Assembly (NCBI RefSeq): GCF_001075875.1
Contig: NZ_JUOS01000072.1
Coordinates: forward strand, 1-40,935
DNA: 40,935 nucleotides
Direction: 5' to 3'
From: Streptococcus oralis
Lineage (GTDB): Bacteria > Bacillota > Bacilli > Lactobacillales > Streptococcaceae
In this document: positions 25,104-34,731 of the stretch, in pieces
How positions within the stretch are numbered: position 1 is the first letter of the stretch
Layout of the letters: each line of letters opens with the position of its first letter
Program-made: the position numbers and the translations under genes
The notes under the pieces: model-generated
Databases searched by the model: none
Told to the model about the DNA's origin: nothing
What the model saw: only the letters and a program-made list of their open reading frames with translations

Positions 25104-25928
25104 TTAGTTTGAACTTAATGTTAGAGTAATCCAACCAGTTTGACCAGTTAATTTTGAAGTGTCAATTTCCTTATTATCAATTTTCACTGACACTCCTTTA
25201 ACAACACCCAATGTTATGGTTACTGGAGATCCTTTAGAAATGGTTGTTTTAGCTATTTTATTATTAGGTTCAAGAGTCACTCCTCCTGCTAAATCAGTAT
25301 CCGAAACACTAATCCAGCTTGTTGCATCTGTAACAGATAATTGAAGCTCCGCAGAATCTTTAGATGTCTTATATTCCACTGATAAAGCATCTCCCTGACC
25401 TGAAACAGTCAAAGTAGTTGCCTCGCTCGAACTTGATGAACTAGTAGCTTGACTACTACTTGATGCTACACTACTAGAGCTACTTGTTGAACTCACAACA
25501 CTATAAGTTGCTGCAGAAGACGCAGTTGGTTGGGTTTGAATATAATTCCACACATAGTAGGTTACAAAAATTAAAATTGATAAAGAAAAAAGAACAAAGT
25601 AAAATAGCGGGAGAAATGAATTTTTCTTTCGATTAGACCGTCTACGTCCTGAAAGTTCAATCTCATCTACATCAACTTCTTCATAAGTAATCATACTTCC
25701 CGAATCATAGGCATCTAGAACGATATTTTCATCTAATTCAACAGCCCAAGCATACTTTCTCAAAAATGAACGAGCATAAAAAGTACTCGGTAGTTTGTCA
25801 AAATCATCTGACTCCATTGCCTCCAACAAATCCAGCTGAATATCTGTCTTTCTGTGCAATTCTTCTAAGCTCAGTCCTTGGTTAATTCTTGCAAGACGTA
25901 AGACCTCACCAATTGTTTTTTTTCTCAT
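25104..25928 (-). CDS. rodZ: RodZ-like membrane protein with HTH domain (YmfM)
   Basis: A 274-aa protein. Residues 1-75 are a Cro/C1-like HTH of RodZ type (TIGEVLRLARINQGLSLEELHRKTDI, STFYARSFLRKYA). A basic stretch (SGRRRSNRKKN) and one transmembrane helix (about 110-130) follow, then a very Ser-rich linker (about 140-170; TSSSSSVASSSS) and an extracellular beta domain (DUF4115-like; ISVSDTDLAGG, GSPVTITLGV). It is thought to help place the MreCD elongation machinery. I start at 25928 (MRKKTIGE): AAGGA lies 9 nt before it but only 1 nt before the ATG at 25937. Confidence 0.9.
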   Translation of the reverse strand: MRKKTIGEVLRLARINQGLSLEELHRKTDIQLDLLEAMESDDFDKLPSTFYARSFLRKYAWAVELDENIVLDAYDSGSMITYEEVDVDEIELSGRRRSNRKKNSFLPLFYFVLFSLSILIFVTYYVWNYIQTQPTASSAATYSVVSSTSSSSSVASSSSQATSSSSSSEATTLTVSGQGDALSVEYKTSKDSAELQLSVTDATSWISVSDTDLAGGVTLEPNNKIAKTTISKGSPVTITLGVVKGVSVKIDNKEIDTSKLTGQTGWITLTLSSN

Positions 25929-25965
25929 ACTTAACATTCCTTCTTTCTAGTGTATTTTCTAGCGA

Positions 25966-27249
25966 TTATATCGGGAAAATTGTACAATCAACCATATCGC
26001 TATTATCTATCAAATCATGTCCTGCTTCTAGAACATCTTCTAAAGTAATTTCCTGCAAAAGTTTAGGAAGGTCAAACAGGGTCAAGCCTGTCTCAGTTGG
26101 GTGATACTGAGTGGCAATGTATTCTAGGGAATCCATACTATGAAGAAATTCTCCATACATCTCAGTTTTTACAATATCCAAGTGATCCTCAGTTACATCT
26201 TCATCTTTCATAAAATTGCGAATAGCTTTACGAAATTGATGAGAAAGTGCCACAGGTTCCTTTGTATCCATTGTTAATATCACAAAATGGAAACGAGGAT
26301 CAACTTCTATTTCTAGAGACAGGGAAGCATCCAGTTTACCTGTCTCATATAATTTTTGAAATCTTTGTGAAGTCCAACCAAACATCATTGTAAACAACAA
26401 TTTCAATAAAAGATGATAACGATACTGATCTAGATTTCCAATATCTTTATTTCCTCTAATACCAATCGCTAATTTTGGAGAAGCCACGTCCATCCGTATA
26501 CTTTCAGTAGTCTTTACAGGATGTAAAGGTATTTTTTCTCTCTTAAACTCATGTTTTTTTTCTTGAGGATGAGATTTCTTAGCAAAATAATCTTCAAGCA
26601 GTTCAAAATCAAAATTCCCCACTAAAAAGATATTACTATTGACAGGTATGTAAAACTCTTTAAAGTTCTCTTCTAAATCCTCCAAACAAATAGTATCAAT
26701 AGAGTTTTCACTGCCAACAATATCTGAAGCTAAAGGACTTTCTGGATAGAGATTTGCGAGAGTATTGAAAAATAGACAAGAATCCGGATCATCCTGATAC
26801 ATTTCTCTTTCCTGCTGAATGATGTCCTTTTCGCGCTCCACTGATTCTTCAGTCATATTGAAAGTAGTGACAAGTTCTTCAAGCAAATCTAAGCACTCTA
26901 GAACATTTTCAGAAGTCGAGAAAAGATAGCTAGTATTTGTAAAGCTCGTAAAGGCATTACTTTCAGCCCCTAGCTCTGTAAAAGCTGCCATAACATCTCC
27001 AGAATCTTCTCTTTCAAAAAGCTTATGCTCTAAGAAATGAGCGATCCCTTGAGGATATTGTTGCAAGCCCTTATCATCTACTGTAAACCTTGTGTCAATA
27101 GAACCGACTTGGACACTCACAACTCCATAAACCTCGTTAAAATCCTTTTTAGGTAGTAAAGTAACTGTCAAACCATTTTCTAATCTAGTTTGATACAAAG
27201 TTTCTTTTACAGCAGGATAATATTTCTTTTGAAAAGTAGGTCTGGTCAT
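25966..27249 (-). CDS. yfmH: M16 zinc peptidase family protein YfmH (YmfH)
   Basis: A 427-aa pitrilysin-type protein with the inverted zinc motif HxxEH intact (IAHFLEHKLFE, about residue 75), followed about 70 residues on by EREKDIIQQEREMYQ, the third zinc ligand region. It pairs with the next upstream gene, which lacks the motif, so the two probably form an active/inactive heterodimer as in other bacterial M16B pairs. Relatives are annotated in connection with EF-P modification; the substrate is not known here. The start overlaps the yfmF stop by four bases. Confidence 0.9.
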   Translation of the reverse strand: MTRPTFQKKYYPAVKETLYQTRLENGLTVTLLPKKDFNEVYGVVSVQVGSIDTRFTVDDKGLQQYPQGIAHFLEHKLFEREDSGDVMAAFTELGAESNAFTSFTNTSYLFSTSENVLECLDLLEELVTTFNMTEESVEREKDIIQQEREMYQDDPDSCLFFNTLANLYPESPLASDIVGSENSIDTICLEDLEENFKEFYIPVNSNIFLVGNFDFELLEDYFAKKSHPQEKKHEFKREKIPLHPVKTTESIRMDVASPKLAIGIRGNKDIGNLDQYRYHLLLKLLFTMMFGWTSQRFQKLYETGKLDASLSLEIEVDPRFHFVILTMDTKEPVALSHQFRKAIRNFMKDEDVTEDHLDIVKTEMYGEFLHSMDSLEYIATQYHPTETGLTLFDLPKLLQEITLEDVLEAGHDLIDNSDMVDCTIFPI

Positions 27250-28496
27250 TCTGCTCCTTCCATAAAATAAATAGCCTGCAACTTAAAACTATTTGCTGCT
27301 TCACAAATGGCTTCTCTATCAATTTGTTCAAGCTTATCGATTAAAGTTTTTGTATCAAGATTCGCTTTCCCAAAAAAAGTTGACAGATAATATTTATCGA
27401 CAATAGAATCTTGATTATCCTGAGCTAGTAGTAAGGATCGACGAATCATTTGTTTGGTCTGATCAATTTCCTTATCTGTAAACTTGCCATTTTTTATATC
27501 AAGCAACTGATGATTCATCAATTTTCTTACTTTATTTCGATTTTGCCGATCGATTCCAGCAAACAATCGTAAAAATCCACTAAAAAGATCCAAATGACTC
27601 GATACAGTATAGGCCAGACCTTCCTTTTCTCGCACTTGGGTAAACAGTTTCGAATGAGGAAAGGCTCCTAAAAGACCATTGACAAGAAGCACTGCCATCT
27701 GTGCTTCATCACCGTATGCCACTGAACTATGGTAGCCCATCTCTAAAACAGACTGTCCTAATCTCTTTCTAACAATACCTTCTCTAAGAATATTAGAATA
27801 GGGTTGCTGATATTGAATGTTTACAGCTGATTTACGACCTATTAAAGGAAATTTATGTAAAAACTCTAAAACTTCAATTTCATTAAAATCACCCAAGAAG
27901 AAAATATCTATTTGGTCTTCTTTTAACATTTTATGATAGCTTGAAAAACATGTTTCTGGAGTCTCTTCTGAAATTCTAGAAATCAAATCTTTAGGAACTA
28001 GCTGCATTGATTCTTCTTGGAAAAACAATTGATCTAACTCTTTATGTGCAAAGAAGAATGGGTCTTCCAATTCTGATTCTAGCCTTGATAAGATCTGTTT
28101 TTTCTCGATGTCAAAAGCATTTTTCTCAAATCCATCCTCATCCGACAATGGTGTAAACAGAACCTGGTGCAATAATTCTAAAATTTGAGAAGTTAATACG
28201 TTTTTCTTACTTAAAAATTCATCACGCACATAGGAAATACTCAAATCCACAAGATGACTTTGTCCTCTTCGATAGGCGTGCGCTGACAAATCAGTTCCAT
28301 ACAAGGTTGCTAAACGTTTTCGAAACAGTTGAGCAGTTGGATAACTTTGGTTGGCAGTTTCAAGCATACTGGCACTTAACATGCGACTTGAAATTGAATC
28401 CAAAGACAATGGAGCTGTGAAACGCACAGTAATTTTATTAGTTTTAAATTTTTTTGATTGGATAAAATGCACTGCAATTCCAGGTACTAACTCCAT
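27246..28496 (-). CDS. yfmF: M16 peptidase-like protein YfmF (YmfF), non-catalytic
   Basis: A 416-aa M16-fold protein without HxxEH: the matching place reads SMLETANQSYPTAQ. It keeps the C-terminal M16 features (YTVSSHLDLFSGFLRLFAGID). It is the first gene of the nine-gene cluster ending with mreD and has an excellent ribosome binding site (GAAGGAGG, 6 nt from the ATG) and an extended -10, TGG-TATAAT, about 28 nt upstream of it. It is probably the structural partner of YfmH. Confidence 0.9.
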   Translation of the reverse strand: MELVPGIAVHFIQSKKFKTNKITVRFTAPLSLDSISSRMLSASMLETANQSYPTAQLFRKRLATLYGTDLSAHAYRRGQSHLVDLSISYVRDEFLSKKNVLTSQILELLHQVLFTPLSDEDGFEKNAFDIEKKQILSRLESELEDPFFFAHKELDQLFFQEESMQLVPKDLISRISEETPETCFSSYHKMLKEDQIDIFFLGDFNEIEVLEFLHKFPLIGRKSAVNIQYQQPYSNILREGIVRKRLGQSVLEMGYHSSVAYGDEAQMAVLLVNGLLGAFPHSKLFTQVREKEGLAYTVSSHLDLFSGFLRLFAGIDRQNRNKVRKLMNHQLLDIKNGKFTDKEIDQTKQMIRRSLLLAQDNQDSIVDKYYLSTFFGKANLDTKTLIDKLEQIDREAICEAANSFKLQAIYFMEGAE

Positions 28497-28525
28497 CGCT
28501 TACCTCCTTCTACATAGAGTTCTAT

Positions 28526-28534
28526 TATACCATG
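28526..28534 (-). promoter_or_regulatory. Extended -10 promoter of the yfmF-mreD cluster
   Basis: TGG-TATAAT on the minus strand upstream of yfmF. No clear -35. A very similar TGG-TATAAT at about 28627-28635 on the plus strand serves yaaA, so the two divergent operons use matching extended -10 promoters. Confidence 0.55.
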
Positions 28535-28626
28535 AAAAGAGAAATTTTTCTTGTTCTCTTTACCCCTTTTAGAATTAAAATCGCTTTCATTTCTAACGAA
28601 TTTATCTCTGCCATTTCAAGGTAAAA

Positions 28627-28635
28627 TATGGTATA
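28627..28635 (+). promoter_or_regulatory. Extended -10 promoter of yaaA-recF
   Basis: ATGG-TATAAT, followed by ACCAAAGATTGAGGTGAACT and the yaaA ATG at 28658; GAGGTG is the ribosome binding site. The sequence around it, TGGTATAATACCA, is palindromic. Confidence 0.55.
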
Positions 28636-28657
28636 ATACCAAAGATTGAGGTGAACT

Positions 28658-29026
28658 ATGGAATACAAATTATTTGAAGAATTTATCACTCTCCAAGCTC
28701 TCTTGAAAGAACTTGGTATTATACACAGTGGCGGAGCCATTAAATCCTTTTTAGCTGACCATCTTGTCTACTTTAATGGCGAATTGGAAAATCGTCGTGG
28801 GAAAAAAGTAAGAATCGGGGACTCCATCGACATTCCTGATATGAAAATCCAAATCATTCTGACGCAACCGAGCTTAGAAGAACAGGAAGAATATCTCCAA
28901 GAAAAACTTGAGAAAGAACGTGTGGCTAAACTTATCAAAGAAATGAATAAGACGGTCAAAAAAAAGCCAACAAAAAAGACCCCGAAAGCTAAAACAAAAA
29001 GTGCACCACGTTTCCCAGGTAGATAA
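28658..29026 (+). CDS. yaaA: S4-domain RNA-binding protein YaaA (RlbA)
   Basis: A 122-aa protein with an S4-like RNA-binding domain in the first 70 residues ([42 protein letters not shown]) and a strongly basic tail (about 90-122; [17 protein letters not shown]). It lies 2 bp before recF, the standard Firmicute dnaN-yaaA-recF linkage, although dnaN is not here. A role in ribosome assembly has been suggested for the family; the precise target is not known. Confidence 0.9.
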   Translation: MEYKLFEEFITLQALLKELGIIHSGGAIKSFLADHLVYFNGELENRRGKKVRIGDSIDIPDMKIQIILTQPSLEEQEEYLQEKLEKERVAKLIKEMNKTVKKKPTKKTPKAKTKSAPRFPGR

Positions 29027-29028
29027 GT

Positions 29029-30120
29029 ATGTGGCTAAAAAACTTATCCATCAAGCAATTTAGAAACTATCAGGATACCGAAATTGAATTTAATCCTAAA
29101 TTAAATGTATTTGTGGGTCGAAATGCTCAAGGAAAAACCAATCTTCTGGAAAGTATTTACTTTTTAGCTTTAACTAGAAGTCATCGGACAAAGACAGACA
29201 AGAATTTAATCCGATTTGAAGAAGAGCAGCTTCAAGTTTCTGGAATTCTTCAAAAACGAACGGCTACTGTACCACTTGAGATTGACTTGACCACAAAAGG
29301 TCGTATTACTAAGGTCAATCACTTAAAGCAAGCTCGGCTATCTGACTATATTGGACACATGAATGTTGTTCTATTTGCACCCGAAGATTTACAACTTGTC
29401 AAAGGAGCACCAGCTATCCGACGTAAGTTTATAGATATGGAACTAGGACAAATCAAACCCATATACTTGTCAGATTTGTCAAGCTACAATCATGTGCTTA
29501 AACAAAGAAATACCTACTTAAAGTCAGCAAATCAGATTGACGAAACATTTTTATCTGTTCTAGATGACCAGCTAGTAGACTACGGTTGTCGGGTGATGGT
29601 CCACAGAGAAGAATTTATAAAAAAAATGGAATCTTTTGGTCGTAAAAAACACTTTGATATTTCGGACCAATTAGAAGAATTGTCAATTCGTTATCAACCA
29701 TCTGTAAATTTCACTGACAAGGAAAAACTAGCAGAATCTTTCTATGCAGCACTTCAAAAAAGTAAATCAAGAGATTTATTTAAAAAGAATACTGGAGTTG
29801 GTCCTCATCGGGATGATATGATTTTCTTAATCAATGGAATGGACGCAAGCTTTGGAAGTCAAGGACAACATCGTAGCCTTGTTCTTTCTATTAAACTAGC
29901 TGAAATCGAATTAATGGAGAGCATTACAAAAGAATCGCCTATACTTTTACTTGACGATGTTATGAGTGAACTTGACAATACTCGTCAACTTAAATTATTA
30001 GAAACTATATCTCAAAATATTCAAACCTTTATTACAACAACTAGTTTAGAGCATCTTCAAAACTTACCTGATAATCTCAGTATATTTACTGTAAAGAATG
30101 GTCAATTATCTGTAAACTGA
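29029..30120 (+). CDS. recF: DNA replication and repair protein RecF
   Basis: A 363-aa SMC-like ATPase that helps load RecA at gaps with RecO and RecR. It starts [16 protein letters not shown], with Walker [20 protein letters not shown], RecF motifs TRSHRT and [14 protein letters not shown], signature [18 protein letters not shown] and Walker [14 protein letters not shown]. The start is 2 bp after the yaaA stop, so translation is coupled. A strong terminator follows. Confidence 0.97.
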   Translation: MWLKNLSIKQFRNYQDTEIEFNPKLNVFVGRNAQGKTNLLESIYFLALTRSHRTKTDKNLIRFEEEQLQVSGILQKRTATVPLEIDLTTKGRITKVNHLKQARLSDYIGHMNVVLFAPEDLQLVKGAPAIRRKFIDMELGQIKPIYLSDLSSYNHVLKQRNTYLKSANQIDETFLSVLDDQLVDYGCRVMVHREEFIKKMESFGRKKHFDISDQLEELSIRYQPSVNFTDKEKLAESFYAALQKSKSRDLFKKNTGVGPHRDDMIFLINGMDASFGSQGQHRSLVLSIKLAEIELMESITKESPILLLDDVMSELDNTRQLKLLETISQNIQTFITTTSLEHLQNLPDNLSIFTVKNGQLSVN

Positions 30121-30142
30121 TATTTACATTGGCGTAAACAAT

Positions 30143-30173
30143 AAAAAATCTCCTGTTTTACAGGAGATTTTTT
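30143..30173. terminator. Bidirectional terminator between recF and guaB
   Basis: Perfect 13-bp stem AAAAAATCTCCTG / CAGGAGATTTTTT with a 5-nt loop and T-runs for both convergent genes. Confidence 0.92.
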
Positions 30174-30174
30174 A

Positions 30175-31704
<1,530 letters not shown>

Positions 31705-31706
31705 CT

Positions 31707-31734
31707 ATCATACCATTCTATGAAAATTTGTCAA
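31707..31734 (-). promoter_or_regulatory. guaB promoter
   Basis: TTGACA (31729-31734), a 16-bp spacer and TATGAT (31707-31712) on the minus strand. GAGGAAA is the ribosome binding site before the ATG at 31653. Confidence 0.75.
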
Positions 31735-31758
31735 TTATATTGATAATAGATACTGTAA

Positions 31759-31796
31759 AAAAACTATCCCTTTAACTTTAAAGAAGAGATAGTTTT
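31759..31796 (-). terminator. trpS terminator
   Basis: On the minus strand AAAACTATCTCTT pairs with AAGGGATAGTTTT, ending in a run of T, about 20 bp after the trpS stop. Confidence 0.85.
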
Positions 31797-31815
31797 AGAG
31801 TTCGTATTTTATCTA

Positions 31816-32841
31816 TTAATGAAAGTAATTTAGACCCATTGCTGATTTTACTTCTGATAGCGTTTGGCCAGCAACTTCTCGAGCTTTTTCACTACCTTTT
31901 TGAAGCATATTATACACTTCACCCATATCTTTGGCATATTCAAGGCGACGTTCACGGATTGGACCAAGTTCACGTTCTAGGATTTCCAGTAGATAACGTT
32001 TAGTCTTTACATCACCTAAACCTCCACGTTGATAATGCTCTTTCATGTCAGCAATTTCTTGAGCATCTTCAGGACGTCCGAAAACATCTAAATAATGGAA
32101 AACCATATTTCCTTCAATCTTACCTGGATCCTCGACACGAATGTGATCTGGATCTGTATACATACTCATTACTTTCTTACGCAAAGTATCTGCATCATCT
32201 GACAAGTAGATACCATTATTAAGCGATTTAGACATTTTGGCATTTCCATCAAGACCAGGTAAGCGACCTGCTCCTTCATTTTCAGGATAAATTCCTTCCG
32301 GTTCTACTAAAACATCACAATTATAGGCATGGTTGAATGAACGTACAATCTCACGCGTTTGTTCAATCATCGGTTTTTGGTCTGTACCTACAGGAACATA
32401 GTTAGCCTTAAAAGCTGTGATATCTGCTGCTTGAGCAATTGGATAAACTAAAAATCCAGTTGGAATACTTTCTCCAAATCCTTTCTGAGCAATTTCTGTC
32501 TTTACAGTAGGATTACGCTCCAGACGAGCCAAAGACACTAGATTCATGTAATACATAGACAACTCTGCCAATTCTGGAATTTGACTTTGAATGAAAATCG
32601 TTGATTTGTTAGGATCCAATCCCACTGCAAGATAGTCCAAAGCAACATTCCCAATAGACTCTACAATAGTTTGTGGATCTTTTGCATGGTCAGTTAAAGC
32701 TTGCTGGTCAGCCAAAAAAACAAACATGTCATATTTATCTTCTTGCTGTAATAAGACACGATTTTTTAAGCTACCAACGTAGTGCCCAATATGTAATTTC
32801 CCCGTTGGACGATCTCCTGTTAAAATAATGGGTTTATTCAT
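31816..32841 (-). CDS. trpS: Tryptophanyl-tRNA synthetase
   Basis: A 341-aa class Ic synthetase charging tRNA-Trp. The HIGH motif is in [18 protein letters not shown] and KMSKS in [34 protein letters not shown] and [22 protein letters not shown] shape the tryptophan pocket. The ribosome binding site is AAAGGAG. The upstream gap is only 206 bp and shared with the divergent ABC-F gene, and no T-box leader is seen. The -10 is probably TGC-TATAAT, close to the gene. Confidence 0.96.
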   Translation of the reverse strand: MNKPIILTGDRPTGKLHIGHYVGSLKNRVLLQQEDKYDMFVFLADQQALTDHAKDPQTIVESIGNVALDYLAVGLDPNKSTIFIQSQIPELAELSMYYMNLVSLARLERNPTVKTEIAQKGFGESIPTGFLVYPIAQAADITAFKANYVPVGTDQKPMIEQTREIVRSFNHAYNCDVLVEPEGIYPENEGAGRLPGLDGNAKMSKSLNNGIYLSDDADTLRKKVMSMYTDPDHIRVEDPGKIEGNMVFHYLDVFGRPEDAQEIADMKEHYQRGGLGDVKTKRYLLEILERELGPIRERRLEYAKDMGEVYNMLQKGSEKAREVAGQTLSEVKSAMGLNYFH

Positions 32842-32940
32842 CTTATTCTCCTTTGATATGGTCCTTTCAATTATAGCATTTTTTTGATAAAAAGACAGGT
32901 AATTTTTTTTATCAAATAATTACGATTTTAACTCCTTAAC

Positions 32941-32957
32941 TGTAAACTATCTGTAAA
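32941..32957 (+). promoter_or_regulatory. Perfect WalR-type box between trpS and the ABC-F gene
   Basis: TGTAAACTATCTGTAAA: two TGTAAA hexamers with a 5-bp spacer, an exact fit to TGTWAH-N5-TGTWAH. It lies 91 bp upstream of the ABC-F start and 100 bp upstream of trpS. Binding is inference. Confidence 0.55.
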
Positions 32958-33047
32958 CATTATTTACAAATAATTGACAGATAAAAATTTGAATATTTGC
33001 TGATTTTCTAGTAGAATTAGAGTATTACATATAATAGGAGAAAAAAA

Positions 33048-34670
33048 TTGCTAACAGTATCTGATGTTTCACTACGTTTTAGTGATCGCAAACTTTTTGA
33101 TGAGGTCAACATCAAATTTACAGAAGGAAACACCTATGGTTTAATTGGTGCTAACGGTGCAGGTAAATCAACATTTTTAAAAATCTTAGCTGGTGATATC
33201 GAACCTACAACTGGTCATGTTTCTCTTGGACCTGATGAACGTCTTTCTGTGCTTCGTCAAAATCACTTTGACTATGAGGATGAACGTGTTATTGATGTTG
33301 TTATCATGGGTAATGAAAAACTATACAACATCATGAAAGAAAAAGATGCTATCTATATGAAAGCAGACTTTACTGATGAAGATGGAGTTCGTGCAGCTGA
33401 GCTTGAAGGAGAATTTGCTGAACTAGGTGGTTGGGAAGCTGAGAGTGAAGCTTCACAACTCTTGCAAAACTTGAATATCCCTGAAGATCTTCATTACCAA
33501 AATATGAGTGAACTAGCAAATGGAGATAAAGTGAAAGTTCTCCTTGCTAAAGCCTTGTTTGGTAAACCAGATGTTCTTCTTCTAGACGAGCCAACCAACG
33601 GTCTTGATATCCAATCTATTACTTGGTTAGAAGATTTCTTGATTGACTTTGATAACACCGTTATTGTCGTATCCCATGACCGTCACTTCTTAAACAAAGT
33701 ATGTACTCACATGGCCGACCTTGACTTTGGAAAAATTAAACTCTATGTCGGAAACTACGATTTCTGGAAAGAATCTTCTGAGCTTGCTGCTAAATTGCTA
33801 GCAGACCGTAATGCAAAAGCAGAAGAAAAAATTAAGCAACTCCAAGAATTCGTTGCTCGATTCTCTGCTAATGCTTCTAAATCAAGACAAGCAACATCAC
33901 GTAAGAAAATGCTTGATAAGATTGAACTTGAAGAAATTGTGCCATCTAGTCGTAAATATCCATTTATCAACTTTAAAGCTGAACGAGAAATCGGTAACGA
34001 TCTCTTGACAGTAGAAAATCTATCTGTCAAGATTGATGGCGAAACTATTCTTGACAACATCAGCTTTATCTTGCGTCCAGGTGACAAGACAGCTCTTATC
34101 GGACAAAACGATATCCAAACAACTGCTCTCATCCGTGCTATTATGGGTGATATCGACTATGAAGGAACTGTCAAGTGGGGAGTTACAACTAGTCGTTCTT
34201 ACTTACCAAAAGACAATTCAGCTGATTTTGCTGGGGGTGAATCTATTCTTGACTGGCTCCGTCAATTCGCAAGTAAAGAAGAAGATGACAATACCTTCTT
34301 GCGTGGTTTCCTTGGTCGTATGCTCTTCTCTGGAGATGAGGTTAACAAACCTGTAAATGTCTTGTCAGGTGGAGAAAAAGTGCGCGTGATGCTATCGAAA
34401 CTCATGCTTTTGAAATCAAATGTTCTAGTACTTGACGATCCTACTAATCACTTAGATTTGGAATCTATTTCAAGTTTGAACGATGGATTGAAAAACTTCA
34501 AAGAATCTATCATCTTTGCCAGCCATGACCATGAGTTCATTCAAACATTGGCTAACCACATTATTATCCTATCTAAAAACGGTGTAATCGACCGTATCGA
34601 TGAAACCTATGATGAATTCTTAGAAAATGCTGAAGTACAAGCAAAAGTCAAAGAACTTTGGAAAGACTAA
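33048..34670 (+). CDS. ABC-F family ATP-binding protein, YbiT type, with one degenerate ATP site
   Basis: A 540-aa soluble protein with two ABC domains joined by a charged linker (about 240-310), the ABC-F layout of ribosome-binding translation factors; no membrane part. ATP site 1 is standard: Walker A GANGAGKST (34-42), Walker B LLLDEPTNGLD, and the domain 2 signature LSGGEKVRVML. Site 2 is degenerate: its Walker A place reads GQNDIQTT (352-359, no Lys), the domain 1 signature is LANGDK (156-161), and domain 2 Walker B is LVLDDPTNHLD with Asp in place of Glu. The start is TTG with AGGAG 7 nt before it. A perfect WalR-type box lies upstream and a terminator follows. It is probably a housekeeping ABC-F; whether it protects against antibiotics cannot be told. 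Confidence 0.92.
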   Translation: MLTVSDVSLRFSDRKLFDEVNIKFTEGNTYGLIGANGAGKSTFLKILAGDIEPTTGHVSLGPDERLSVLRQNHFDYEDERVIDVVIMGNEKLYNIMKEKDAIYMKADFTDEDGVRAAELEGEFAELGGWEAESEASQLLQNLNIPEDLHYQNMSELANGDKVKVLLAKALFGKPDVLLLDEPTNGLDIQSITWLEDFLIDFDNTVIVVSHDRHFLNKVCTHMADLDFGKIKLYVGNYDFWKESSELAAKLLADRNAKAEEKIKQLQEFVARFSANASKSRQATSRKKMLDKIELEEIVPSSRKYPFINFKAEREIGNDLLTVENLSVKIDGETILDNISFILRPGDKTALIGQNDIQTTALIRAIMGDIDYEGTVKWGVTTSRSYLPKDNSADFAGGESILDWLRQFASKEEDDNTFLRGFLGRMLFSGDEVNKPVNVLSGGEKVRVMLSKLMLLKSNVLVLDDPTNHLDLESISSLNDGLKNFKESIIFASHDHEFIQTLANHIIILSKNGVIDRIDETYDEFLENAEVQAKVKELWKD

Positions 34671-34680
34671 ATAATACTTT

Positions 34681-34711
34681 AAAACTCAGTTGGATTAACC
34701 AACTGAGTTTT
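34681..34711 (+). terminator. Terminator after the ABC-F gene
   Basis: Perfect 13-bp stem AAAACTCAGTTGG / CCAACTGAGTTTT with a 5-nt loop, then TCTAAC. yfhO starts 20 bp further, so read-through may supply part of its expression. Confidence 0.9.
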
Positions 34712-34731
34712 CTAACATTCTATGAGGTAAC

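Noticed and set aside
25490..25520. Ser-codon repeats in rodZ and pcsB as tandem repeats of interest
   Set aside because: Low-complexity Ser-rich linkers are normal for extracellular stalks in these families.
32842..33047. T-box leader upstream of trpS
   Set aside because: The gap is too short, is shared with a divergent gene, and shows no T-box sequence or specifier structure.
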